Under the pieces are notes generated by a model. That model did not search any database. It was not told the origin of the DNA and saw only the letters and a list, made by a program, of their open reading frames with translations. This document shows, one piece after another, positions 1 through 7,739 of a DNA stretch of 18,710 nucleotides. The DNA is taken from contig JBJXDT010000039.1 of assembly GCA_046153505.1 (NCBI GenBank), positions 1-18,710 on the forward strand, given 5' to 3'. Source of the stretch: JBJXDT01 sp046153505. GTDB taxonomy: Bacteria; Pseudomonadota; Gammaproteobacteria; Burkholderiales; Methylophilaceae. A program made the position numbers and the translations under genes. The number at the start of each line of letters is the position of its first letter. The first letter of the stretch is position 1.

Positions 1-90
1 TGTAGGAATAATAATTTATAGGTATATTTCGTGCCCTAGCATAACAACGTATATACAAGTAGTTTGGTTGAATTTGCTGAATTATATGGA

Positions 91-119
91 TTTTAACCAT
101 TCACAAAACACGTTATAAT
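91..119 (+). promoter_or_regulatory. Candidate sigma-70 promoter of the rsx operon
   Basis: A perfect TATAAT hexamer lies at 114-119, 25 bp before the rsxA start. The best-spaced -35 is only TTTTAA at 91-96 (17-bp spacer), a weak match to TTGACA, so the promoter may need an activator or may be weak. The predicted transcript start near 126 would leave a leader of only about 20 nt, with no clear Shine-Dalgarno sequence before rsxA. The rest of positions 1-144 holds no gene I can support. Confidence 0.45.
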
Positions 120-144
120 CACGCATATTTATTGGTTTTGGCCT

Positions 145-729
145 ATGTCACACAATTACATTTTAATTTTGCTCAGCACCGTGTTGGTTAACAACATTGT
201 ATTGGTTAAAATTTTGGGCTTATGCCCATTCATGGGCGTCTCTAAAAAGCTTGAGGCCAGCATAGGAATGGCCGCTGCAACCGCATTTGTGCTCACAATT
301 GGCTCTATGACGAGCTGGGCAATCAATCACTATTTTCTTGAGCCCAATCATGTAGAGTATTTACGCACACTATCATTTATTGTGGTGATTGCTGGCGTGG
401 TGCAGTTTACAGAAATTATCATGGAGAAAAGCTTTCCGCTTTTATATCAAATGCTCGGCATTTTTCTGCCCCTCATTACGACCAATTGTGCGGTGCTAGG
501 CATTCCGTTGCTTAACGCGCAATCTAGCCACGGAGCAATAGAATCGGGCTTGTACGGCTTTGGTGGTGCAGTCGGTTTTTCAATGGTGCTCATTTTATTC
601 GCCTCACTCAGAGAGCGTTTAGAAGCTGCCGACGTACCTAAAGTATTTCAAGGCTCTGCCATTGCCATGATTACTGCCGCGCTGATGAGTCTTGCATTTA
701 TGGGTTTTGCAGGGCTAGATAAATACTAA
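145..729 (+). CDS. rsxA: Rnf/Rsx electron transport complex subunit RsxA
   Basis: Integral membrane subunit of the Rnf (Rsx) complex, which moves electrons between NADH and ferredoxin-type carriers and couples this to ion movement; in E. coli the same complex resets oxidised SoxR. The 194-residue protein has about six hydrophobic helices, the usual size. The N-terminal stretch with VLVNNIVLVKILGLCPFMG is hallmark RsxA. Cys27 (GLCPFMG) and Cys115 (TTNCAVLG) match the conserved cysteines that, in Rnf/Nqr structures, share a membrane-embedded [2Fe-2S] cluster with RsxE. The start is chosen because the conserved N-terminus begins here; there is no good ribosome binding site. The stop codon shares one base with the rsxB start (TAATG), implying coupling. 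First gene of the long + strand run. Confidence 0.96.
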   Translation: MSHNYILILLSTVLVNNIVLVKILGLCPFMGVSKKLEASIGMAAATAFVLTIGSMTSWAINHYFLEPNHVEYLRTLSFIVVIAGVVQFTEIIMEKSFPLLYQMLGIFLPLITTNCAVLGIPLLNAQSSHGAIESGLYGFGGAVGFSMVLILFASLRERLEAADVPKVFQGSAIAMITAALMSLAFMGFAGLDKY

Positions 730-1289
730 TGCTCACTGCTTTATATATCATGCTAGGCTTGGCACTGGCTTTAGGGGCGGCGCTTGGCTACGCGGCACTA
801 AAATTCAAGGTTGAAGGCGATCCGCTGGTGGCGCGTATCGATGCCATATTACCCCAAACCCAATGCGGCCAGTGTGGCTATCCAGGATGTAAACCATATG
901 CCACAGCGATTGCCGCTGGAGAAGCGGATATTAATCAATGCCCTCCCGGTGGCGATGCTGGTGCAAGAGCACTTGCCGATTTAATGGGCGTAGAGTACAA
1001 GCCGCTTAACGCAGAGCACGGCGTAGAAAAACCTAAAGCTGTAGCCTTTATCGATGAGCAAACCTGCATCGGCTGTACTTTATGTATTCAAGCATGTCCT
1101 GTAGATGCCATTTTAGGCGCGGCCAAACATATGCACACAATTATCGCCAGTGAGTGTACAGGCTGTGAGCTATGTCTGGCGCCATGTCCCGTCGATTGCA
1201 TTACCATGGAGCCGATTGGCGAAACGCCCGATAACTGGAAGTGGAAATACCCAACGATTCCAATTAAGCCCGTAATGACACTTAAATAA
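729..1289 (+). CDS. rsxB: Rnf/Rsx complex iron-sulfur subunit RsxB
   Basis: Polyferredoxin subunit of the Rnf complex that relays electrons on the cytoplasmic face. One N-terminal membrane helix (about residues 2-22) anchors it. A Fe-S (4Fe-4S) domain follows with Cys46, 49, 54 and 71 in the CGQCGYPGC...CPPGG pattern. Two ferredoxin-type [4Fe-4S] motifs come next: CIGCTLCIQACP (Cys113/116/119/123) and CTGCELCLAPCP (Cys143/146/149/153). An extra Cys157 follows the last motif. Length (186 aa) is normal for short proteobacterial RsxB. It starts on the last base of the rsxA stop codon and ends 15 bp before rsxC. All cluster ligands are intact, so the protein is expected to be functional. Confidence 0.96.
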   Translation: MLTALYIMLGLALALGAALGYAALKFKVEGDPLVARIDAILPQTQCGQCGYPGCKPYATAIAAGEADINQCPPGGDAGARALADLMGVEYKPLNAEHGVEKPKAVAFIDEQTCIGCTLCIQACPVDAILGAAKHMHTIIASECTGCELCLAPCPVDCITMEPIGETPDNWKWKYPTIPIKPVMTLK

Positions 1290-1304
1290 ATTGAATTTGA
1301 AAGT

Positions 1305-3143
1305 ATGAACGCGTTAGTTAACTTTACCGGACTCATCAAAAAAACTGGAATTTTCAAGTTCCACGGCGGCGTGCACCCCCCAGAAAATAAGAGTCAGTCG
1401 ACACTGTTGCCGATTGGCCAATTGCCGCTACCTGCAAAGATTGTGCTGCCACTGCGCCAACACGTAGGTAATATTCCAAAAGTTAAAGTTGCGGTCGGAG
1501 ATAAAGTCCTTAAAGGTCAACTGATTGCAGAAGCCGAAGGCACCGTATCGGCAGCCATTCACGCAACCACCAGCGGTACAATTTCAGCGATTGGCGAAGA
1601 AATTATCCCGCATCCTTCAGGCTTACCCGACAGGTGTATCACTATCACGCCTGATGGAAAAGAAACGTGGACTCCTCGCCAACCAACGGACTGGCGTAAT
1701 ACAGACAGAAAATCGCTTGTTGCCAGTCTGCGTTTATCTGGAATTGTTGGCTTAGGTGGCGCCACGTTTCCGACCCAAGTCAAACTACGGGCGGATGGGA
1801 AATCTGGCGTACATACGCTCATTATTAACGCAGCAGAGTGCGAACCATATATTACTTGTGATGATATGCTGATGCGCGAACGTGCAGCTGAAATTGTCAA
1901 AGGTATCGAAATCGCGCAGCACTTACTTGGCGCTGAAAATGTCATCATTGGTATCGAGGACAACAAGCCAGAGGCTGCAGTTGCAATGCAAGCATCTGTG
2001 ACTAGCACGATGCAAGTAAAAGTCGTGCCTACTTTGTACCCCAGCGGCGATGCACGTCGATTGGTGCATTTGGTGTTAGGTATTGAAATTCCGTTTGATA
2101 AACGCACCACCGAAGCAGGTTTGCAAGTATTTAACGTGGCTACCGTGCTTGCGCTGCACCGCTATTTTGATTTTGGCGAACCAAGTTTAGGGCGCATCGT
2201 GTCCATGACTGGCAACGTGCAAAAACCTCAAAATTTTGAGGTGCTTTTCGGCACGCCACTAAGTCATTTAGTGCAAGCAGCCGGCGGAGCAAAGCCTGAA
2301 ACCACGCACTACATCATGGGCGGTCCTATGATGGGATTTAATCTGCCAAATGACAATGTACCGATTACCAAGGCCGCCAATTGTATCATTGCTGCATCGC
2401 CTGGATTATTTGAACCGCCACCGCCCGCCATGCCGTGCATTCGTTGCGCGCGCTGCGCCGACGTTTGCCCTGTAAACCTGCAGCCACAAGATTTATATTG
2501 GTTCGCCAAAGCTGATAATTTTGAAAAGGCGCGAGATTACAAGCTATTCGATTGTATCGAATGCGGCGCATGTAGCTATGTTTGCCCAAGCAATATTCCG
2601 CTTGTGCAGTATTATCGCTATGCAAAGAGTGAGATTATTGCAATCGATAAAGCTAAAGAGGCCGCCAATATTGCTCGGGAGCGCAATGATTTTAGGTTAG
2701 CAAGAATAGAACGTGAAAAAACAGAACGTGCGGCGAGAAACGCTGATCGCGCGCAACATGCAAAACAAGAAGCAGCCAAAGCAAATGTACCTGCCACTAA
2801 AAACGGTTTGGCAGAGGATGCCCCGCAAGCCAATATGCATGCGGCTGCTAGCGATGTCGCAAACGCAAACGAAGATTCTGCAAAAGCCGCTAAACAAGCT
2901 GCAATCGCAGCTGCTATTGAGCGCGCAAAAGCTGCCAAAGCGACAACTGCGCCAAAAAATGTTGCCGAAGTGACACCAACAGTGAAAGCTGAAATCGCTG
3001 AAATAGATGTTCGCCGTGCGAGTGTTGGCATTGTGACGGATGAAGAAGCAGCAAACAAAGAAAAACAGGCTAAAATCGCTGCAGCCATTTCAAAAGCTAA
3101 GGCAGCGAAAGCTGCAGCGCAAGCCGCCAAAGAAGATAAATGA
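1305..3143 (+). CDS. rsxC: Rnf/Rsx complex subunit RsxC (NADH- and FMN-binding)
   Basis: Soluble subunit of the Rnf complex that binds NADH and FMN and carries two [4Fe-4S] clusters. Visible in order: the N-terminal HGGVHPPENK segment (residues 20-29) typical of RnfC; a glycine-rich nucleotide/FMN region around GLGGATFPTQVKL (149-161); an SLBB-like segment near GTPLSHLVQAAGG (316-328); and ferredoxin motifs with Cys378/381/384/388 and Cys417/420/423/427. From about residue 440 a long Ala/Lys/Glu-rich, probably helical tail runs to residue 612. It contains two copies of a repeat ending in AKAAKA, like the repeated tails of gammaproteobacterial RsxC. At 612 aa it is longer than tail-less RnfC and shorter than E. 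coli RsxC. The start ATG follows a GAAAG-like site. Confidence 0.95.
   Translation: MNALVNFTGLIKKTGIFKFHGGVHPPENKSQSTLLPIGQLPLPAKIVLPLRQHVGNIPKVKVAVGDKVLKGQLIAEAEGTVSAAIHATTSGTISAIGEEIIPHPSGLPDRCITITPDGKETWTPRQPTDWRNTDRKSLVASLRLSGIVGLGGATFPTQVKLRADGKSGVHTLIINAAECEPYITCDDMLMRERAAEIVKGIEIAQHLLGAENVIIGIEDNKPEAAVAMQASVTSTMQVKVVPTLYPSGDARRLVHLVLGIEIPFDKRTTEAGLQVFNVATVLALHRYFDFGEPSLGRIVSMTGNVQKPQNFEVLFGTPLSHLVQAAGGAKPETTHYIMGGPMMGFNLPNDNVPITKAANCIIAASPGLFEPPPPAMPCIRCARCADVCPVNLQPQDLYWFAKADNFEKARDYKLFDCIECGACSYVCPSNIPLVQYYRYAKSEIIAIDKAKEAANIARERNDFRLARIEREKTERAARNADRAQHAKQEAAKANVPATKNGLAEDAPQANMHAAASDVANANEDSAKAAKQAAIAAAIERAKAAKATTAPKNVAEVTPTVKAEIAEIDVRRASVGIVTDEEAANKEKQAKIAAAISKAKAAKAAAQAAKEDK
2883..3113 (+). 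repeat. Two-copy AK-rich repeat in the RsxC tail
   Basis: Residues 527-546 and 584-603 of RsxC align as (K)xxKQAxIAAAIxxAKAAKAx, separated by 37 residues of unrelated, Pro/Thr/Glu-containing linker. The same type of repeat is known from the long C-terminal tails of gammaproteobacterial RnfC/RsxC, where copy number varies between strains. It is probably a helical, basic interaction segment; its function is not established. Confidence 0.7.
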
Positions 3144-3159
3144 GTAAACGAGAATACTT

Positions 3160-4179
3160 TTGAACCAATCACCTTACATTTCTGAAGCCCCTTCAGTCAG
3201 CAACATTATGCTCAAAGTGTTGCTGGCATTGGTGCCTGGCATATTTACCTATGTATGGGTGTTTGGTGGTGGTGTGTTAGTCACTATCTCACTAGCGACC
3301 TTAACAGCATTAGCTGCTGAGGCCGTTATGCTCAAATTGCGAAAATGCCCTGTACGACCTTTTTTGCTAGATTTAAGCGCGGTAGTGACTGCTTGGCTGC
3401 TCGCGCTTGCCATTCCACCACTTGCGCCTTGGTGGTTAATTATCGTGGGCACCATATTCGCGATTGTAATTGCCAAGCAAGTCTATGGCGGTTTGGGTAA
3501 TAACCCTTTTAACCCCGCAATGATTGGCTATGCGGTTTTGCTCATTTCATTTCCAGTATTAATGACGAAATGGCCAGCCGTCTTACAACTCGCCGAATAC
3601 AAACTTAGTTTTGCAGATCAGCTACATTATATTTTTGGTGGCGTGCTACCAGACCAAGTAAAAATAGACGCCGTGACTTCGGCCACACCATTGGATTATT
3701 TAAAAACACAACTCATGTTAAAACACGAAGTTAGCACAATTACGCAAGCACCGATATTCGGCGCACTTGGTGGCATGGGTGGCGAATATGTAACAGGTGC
3801 ATATTTATTGGGCGGCTTGTATTTATGGCAACAAAAAATTATTACTTGGCATTTGCCAACAGCGTTCTTAGGGGCATTGGCGCTTATTTCTAGCGTGTTT
3901 TGGCTATTTAATCCTACACATTTTGCCAACCCGGTATTTCATTTATTTAGTGGCGCTAGTTTATTGGACGCGTTTTTTATTATTACTGACCCGGTAAGTG
4001 GGCCGACGACACCAAAAGGCAAGCTATACTTTGCGGCTGGCATCGGCATTATCACGTATTTAATCCGCGTTTATGGTGGTTATCCAGATGGTGTGGCGTT
4101 TGCGGTGATTTTTATGAATATTTGTGTGCCACTGATTGACGCTTTGACACAACCGCGTGTATTTGGGCATGTGAAATGA
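3160..4179 (+). CDS. rsxD: Rnf/Rsx complex flavin subunit RsxD
   Basis: Membrane subunit of the Rnf complex, homologous to NqrB, carrying a covalently bound FMN. The protein (339 aa) has about nine to ten hydrophobic helices. The motif DAVTSATPLD places the predicted flavinylated threonine at Thr176. The NNPFNPAMIGYA segment (114-125) and the late ITDPVSGPTTPKGK segment are also family hallmarks. The start is a TTG at 3160. The next in-frame ATG (codon 17) would remove the conserved N-terminal segment before IMLKVLLALVPG, so TTG is preferred, with an ACGAGA-like site upstream. It begins 16 bp after rsxC and its last four bases overlap the rsxG start (ATGA). Confidence 0.95.
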   Translation: MNQSPYISEAPSVSNIMLKVLLALVPGIFTYVWVFGGGVLVTISLATLTALAAEAVMLKLRKCPVRPFLLDLSAVVTAWLLALAIPPLAPWWLIIVGTIFAIVIAKQVYGGLGNNPFNPAMIGYAVLLISFPVLMTKWPAVLQLAEYKLSFADQLHYIFGGVLPDQVKIDAVTSATPLDYLKTQLMLKHEVSTITQAPIFGALGGMGGEYVTGAYLLGGLYLWQQKIITWHLPTAFLGALALISSVFWLFNPTHFANPVFHLFSGASLLDAFFIITDPVSGPTTPKGKLYFAAGIGIITYLIRVYGGYPDGVAFAVIFMNICVPLIDALTQPRVFGHVK

Positions 4180-4796
4180 CGGAATCCATTTTAGAGCATG
4201 CGATTAAAACTGCACTCATTTTGATCGTGTTTGCAGTAACTTACACATTATTTCTCGCTTATACACATGATGTGACTAAGGCGCCAATTGCAGCAAGCGA
4301 AGCCAAAGTGCGTATGGAACTTTTTAGCCAAATTTTACCTGTAGCCCTACATGATAATGATTTGCTAAAAGATTCAATCAATATCGAACCAAACGAAATG
4401 CTTGGTAATCGGCAACCAATTGTCGCAAACCGTGCACGCATAAAAGGTAAACCAGCTGCTATCATTTTTGAAGCAATAGCTCACGATGGCTACGCAGGTG
4501 ATATCAAGCTTTTAATAGCAATAAAATATGATGGGAGTCTCGCAGGAGTGCGCGTAATCACACATAAAGAAACGCCAGGTTTGGGCGACTATATTGACAT
4601 TGCCAAAGGAAATTGGATTAAACTTTTTGATGGCGAATCGCTCCAAAAGACAACCGACAGCGGTTGGGCCGTAAAAAAAGATGGTGGCCAATTTGACTAT
4701 ATGGCGGGCGCCACCATTACGCCGCGGGCAATAGTAAAAGCCTTGCATAAAGCACTACAATATTACGCAGCAAACAAAGACGCACTTTTTAAATAA
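4176..4796 (+). CDS. rsxG: Rnf/Rsx complex flavin subunit RsxG
   Basis: Periplasm-facing subunit of the Rnf complex with a covalently attached FMN, homologous to NqrC. It has a single N-terminal membrane helix (about residues 10-29) followed by an FMN-binding domain. The attachment motif reads D-Y-M-A-G-A-T (174-180), so the flavin is expected on Thr180. The position that is Ser/Thr in the usual [S/T]GAT motif is Ala177 here; the following ITPRAIV is typical of the family. The conserved HKETPGLGDYID segment (130-141) is present. Length is 206 aa, normal. It is translationally coupled to rsxD through an ATGA overlap. No flavin transferase gene (apbE) is in the window, so one must be encoded elsewhere. 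Confidence 0.94.
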   Translation: MTESILEHAIKTALILIVFAVTYTLFLAYTHDVTKAPIAASEAKVRMELFSQILPVALHDNDLLKDSINIEPNEMLGNRQPIVANRARIKGKPAAIIFEAIAHDGYAGDIKLLIAIKYDGSLAGVRVITHKETPGLGDYIDIAKGNWIKLFDGESLQKTTDSGWAVKKDGGQFDYMAGATITPRAIVKALHKALQYYAANKDALFK

Positions 4797-4816
4797 AGGG
4801 CACAAGAGGTAACAAA

Positions 4817-5494
4817 ATGAATCAATACAAAGAAATTAGCATTAATGGATTGTGGAAGCAAAACCCAGGGGTAGTTCAACTTTTGGGCTTGTGCCCAACC
4901 TTAGCGATGACTACTAGCATGGTCAATGGCTTTTCACTTGGCCTAGCTACAGCTCTAGTAATGGGTATCAGTAATGCTGCGGTTTCTCCAGTGCGTACTT
5001 TTGTGCCGAAAGAAATTCGCAATCCTGTGTTTATTTTAATCATTGCAGCACTCGTGACCATGATTGATTTAGGAATGAATGCCTACTTGCATGACTTGCA
5101 CAAAGTGCTAGGTATTTTCATTCCTTTAATAGTTACAAACTGTATTGTTTTAGCACGGGTCGAATCTTTTGCAGCTAAAAACTCAACGCTTCCATCTGCG
5201 TTAGATGGGTTCATGATGGGCTTAGGCTTAGCATGCGTTCTGACATTGCTAGGCGGAGTTCGTGAACTTGTGGGCAAAGGTACATTGCTTTCTGGAATAG
5301 ATTTAATTCTTGGGCCTGACGCTAAATCAATGATTGTTCATGCGATTCCAGATTATCACGGATTCTTGCTCGCCATTTTACCCCCAGGTGCATTTATTGG
5401 TTTGGGCTGCTTAATTGCTGCGCGCAATTGGGCTGAGCAACGCAAAACCACTGTGACTCCATCTGCTAGCGGCTCGCTTAAACCTGCTCACTAG
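4817..5494 (+). CDS. rsxE: Rnf/Rsx electron transport complex subunit RsxE
   Basis: Integral membrane subunit homologous to RsxA and NqrD. About six hydrophobic helices in 225 aa. The inverted-topology partner motifs are visible: LLGLCPTLA with Cys26 and IVTNCIVLAR with Cys109. In Rnf and Nqr structures these cysteines complete the intramembrane [2Fe-2S] site with RsxA. The GLGLACVLTLLGGVRELVG segment and the ILPPGAFIGLGCLIA stretch near the C-terminus are typical. Start ATG is preceded by an AAGAGG ribosome binding site, 20 bp after rsxG. The gene ends 18 bp before nth, the usual gene order in proteobacterial rsx operons. Confidence 0.95.
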   Translation: MNQYKEISINGLWKQNPGVVQLLGLCPTLAMTTSMVNGFSLGLATALVMGISNAAVSPVRTFVPKEIRNPVFILIIAALVTMIDLGMNAYLHDLHKVLGIFIPLIVTNCIVLARVESFAAKNSTLPSALDGFMMGLGLACVLTLLGGVRELVGKGTLLSGIDLILGPDAKSMIVHAIPDYHGFLLAILPPGAFIGLGCLIAARNWAEQRKTTVTPSASGSLKPAH

Positions 5495-5512
5495 TATTTA
5501 GCGAAAAACGGT

Positions 5513-6193
5513 ATGAATGCAGAAAAACGCTTTGAGATTTTAAAGCGTTTAAGCATTGCTATACCCAACCCATCCACCGAGCTAGAGCATAACAGTACTT
5601 TTGAGCTACTAATTGCCGTTATTTTGTCTGCGCAAGCCACTGATAAAGGCGTCAACATAGCCACCCGTAAGCTTTTCAAAGTTGCGAATACGCCACAAGC
5701 AATTGCAGAATTAGGCATCGAGGGTTTGGAAAGTTATATCAAAACGATTGGGCTTTATCACGCCAAAGCTAAAAATGTGATTGCGTGTTGCGAGATGCTC
5801 ATCCACAAGCATAGCAGCAAAGTGCCAGCTACAAGAGAAGCGCTAGAAGCATTGCCTGGCGTGGGGCGAAAGACAGCCAACGTTATTCTGAATACGGCAT
5901 TTGGTAAACCAACAATTGCGGTGGATACGCACTTATTTCGTCTCGGCAACCGCACTAAGCTTGCCACAGGCAAAAATGTATTAGAAGTTGAAAAAAAGTA
6001 TTTAAAAACGATTCCACAAGAATTTATGCAAGACGCGCACCATTTGTTAATCCTTCATGGTCGCTATACCTGCACCGCAAGAGCACCAAAATGCGGAGAA
6101 TGCTGCATTTTTGATCTGTGCGAATACAAAGACAAATCGCTCCCCAAAGTGCATTTAATGGCTGGTCAAGGTAAATTGGAAGGTGCGACTTGA
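5513..6193 (+). CDS. nth: Endonuclease III (DNA glycosylase/AP lyase)
   Basis: Base-excision repair enzyme that removes oxidised pyrimidines and cleaves the resulting abasic site. The helix-hairpin-helix motif LPGVGRKTANVIL holds the catalytic lysine (Lys120), and the conserved aspartate is Asp138 in VDTHLFRLGNR. The C-terminal [4Fe-4S] loop has the exact C-x6-C-x2-C-x5-C pattern (Cys187, 194, 197, 203). Length is 226 aa, slightly longer than the 211-residue E. coli enzyme because of an extended C-terminus. It follows rsxE by 18 bp, the classical rsx-nth arrangement. Its TGA stop overlaps the TTG start of the next gene. Confidence 0.96.
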   Translation: MNAEKRFEILKRLSIAIPNPSTELEHNSTFELLIAVILSAQATDKGVNIATRKLFKVANTPQAIAELGIEGLESYIKTIGLYHAKAKNVIACCEMLIHKHSSKVPATREALEALPGVGRKTANVILNTAFGKPTIAVDTHLFRLGNRTKLATGKNVLEVEKKYLKTIPQEFMQDAHHLLILHGRYTCTARAPKCGECCIFDLCEYKDKSLPKVHLMAGQGKLEGAT

Positions 6194-7290
6194 AGGTCTC
6201 TACAGGTCTCGCCATTGGCAAAAGTGCAAAGCCAGAACTTGCTTCTCAAGCTGTGGCAGCGGCTATGGCAAAAGCGAATATCCATACGCCTTCAAGCGTA
6301 TTGCTGTTTTTAACGTCCGAGTTCGCTGCCAACCCACAATCAGCCATTAAGGCTGCGGCCAAAACAGCAAGTTGCACGCAGATTATCGGTTGTTCAGCCT
6401 CTGGCATTTTTACTGAAGAGGATTGGGTGCTGGATAGCGCTGCGGCGGCGGCCATGGTGTTTAGTGACGATTTTAAATTAGCAGTAACAGGTGAGCATTG
6501 TATAACTGACACTATCCTCACGATAGCAGCCCCAAACGCCATAAACAGCACTTGGTTGAATATGCCCATATCAGGTAGAGCTGTGGCACGATTTGGTGGT
6601 GTTTCTGGCGATGCCACAGGCCACGGGCCTTTCTCAGTTTGGCAAAATGGCAAGGGTGCAACTCAGGGTTTTTGCGAACTAGTCATTCAGAATGCAAAAG
6701 CGGCCATCGGGGCATCGCATGGCTTAAAAATGATCTCTAAACCACAAAAAATCACAAAAACAAACGGTCATGATATGTGCTCAATCGCCAATATCCATGC
6801 GCTTCTCAGCCTTTTTTCTGCATGGCAAAAACATTCAAAATCTCCAATCCCTTTTCACCAACTTGTGGCTGTGTATTCCAGCAAGGCCACGCAAATTGAA
6901 CGCGGCGATTACAATATTGCATCGATCATTAGCGGCAATGAAAAGGACCATTCTGTGACACTGACTAAGACCCTAAAAGAAGGCGAATGGTTGTGTTGGG
7001 CTCTACGCGATATAGATGCGGCGCAAATAGACATTGTAAAAACCGCCAGCGAATTAAAGCAGCAACTCTCCGTTGAACCAGCGTTTGCACTGATGTTTTC
7101 ATGCTTGGGACGCGGCCCCTACTTTTATGACGGGACTGACCAAGATTTAGCTTTGCTCAAAGCGTTGTTTCCGAAGTTACCGATGATAGGTTTTTATGGC
7201 AATGGCGAGATTGCTCCTATGCACGGTGTTAACGAACTTTTACAGTACTCTGCCGTACTAGGTTTATTTGCACACAGCCCTTTAATATGA
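6190..7290 (+). CDS. FIST-domain signal transduction protein
   Basis: Predicted cytoplasmic ligand-sensing protein of the FIST family (FIST_N plus FIST_C), a domain pair proposed to bind small molecules such as amino acids; the actual ligand and partner are unknown. FIST_N covers roughly residues 30-200 and contains IIGCSASGIFTEE (65-77). FIST_C covers roughly 215-355 and includes FSCLGRGPYFYDG and the MIGFYGNGEIAP stretch typical of the family end. There is no attached histidine kinase, GGDEF or methyl-accepting domain, so any output is by protein contact. The start is TTG at 6190, overlapping the nth stop as TTGA. The end overlaps the DUF1841 start as ATGA. Family confidence is good; role is unknown. 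Confidence 0.85.
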   Translation: MKVSTGLAIGKSAKPELASQAVAAAMAKANIHTPSSVLLFLTSEFAANPQSAIKAAAKTASCTQIIGCSASGIFTEEDWVLDSAAAAAMVFSDDFKLAVTGEHCITDTILTIAAPNAINSTWLNMPISGRAVARFGGVSGDATGHGPFSVWQNGKGATQGFCELVIQNAKAAIGASHGLKMISKPQKITKTNGHDMCSIANIHALLSLFSAWQKHSKSPIPFHQLVAVYSSKATQIERGDYNIASIISGNEKDHSVTLTKTLKEGEWLCWALRDIDAAQIDIVKTASELKQQLSVEPAFALMFSCLGRGPYFYDGTDQDLALLKALFPKLPMIGFYGNGEIAPMHGVNELLQYSAVLGLFAHSPLI

Positions 7291-7739
7291 GCTTATTTAA
7301 CCCCTCACGAAATGAAGTGCGCGAATTCTTTTTTGCTACTTGGACAAAATTTAATTCACAACTATTGTTAACAGAAATAGAAAAAATTGCCATAAATGTA
7401 ATTCATATGCATCCCGAATATCATGAAATTTTGAATGCACCAGAGCGCTTTAAGATGCAAGACTATTTCCCAGAGTTTGGTGAAACAAATCCGTTTTTAC
7501 ATATGAGCTTGCATTTGTCTGTACTTGAGCAAATTAGCATTAATCAGCCTACCGGCATTGCGAACATTTATGCATTATTAAAAAATAAGCATCATAATCA
7601 ACATCAAGCGCAAGGCGAGCATAATGCACAACATGATATTTTAGAGTGCCTGGCAGAAACCATTTGGCTGGCGCAGCGCAACAATACTGGACTTGACGCC
7701 GAACACTATCTACAATTGCTCCAACAAAAGGCTACATGA
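7287..7739 (+). CDS. DUF1841 family protein of unknown function
   Basis: A 150-residue protein matching the DUF1841 family of beta- and gammaproteobacteria. Recognisable features are the N-terminal FNPSRNEVREFFFATW, the HPEYHEIL stretch, the strongly conserved GETNPFLHMSLHLSVLEQISINQPTG core, and the C-terminal DILECLAETIWLAQR helix. It is predicted soluble and helical, with several conserved histidines (HPEYH, MSLHLS) that could bind a metal, although that is inference. No biochemical role is established. A His/Gln-rich loop at about residues 98-113 is variable. It overlaps both neighbours by ATGA junctions (FIST upstream, sigma factor downstream), so it is expected to be co-translated with them. 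Confidence 0.85.
   Translation: MSLFNPSRNEVREFFFATWTKFNSQLLLTEIEKIAINVIHMHPEYHEILNAPERFKMQDYFPEFGETNPFLHMSLHLSVLEQISINQPTGIANIYALLKNKHHNQHQAQGEHNAQHDILECLAETIWLAQRNNTGLDAEHYLQLLQQKAT

Noticed and set aside
1559..2110. - strand ORF (183 codons) inside rsxC
   Set aside because: It lies fully antisense to the conserved NADH/FMN region of RsxC and shows no family motif.
2618..3172. Long - strand ORF (184 codons) opposite the RsxC tail
   Set aside because: It is an Ala/Ser-rich antisense shadow of the AK-rich repeat tail of rsxC, with no recognisable domain; the + strand gene is certain.
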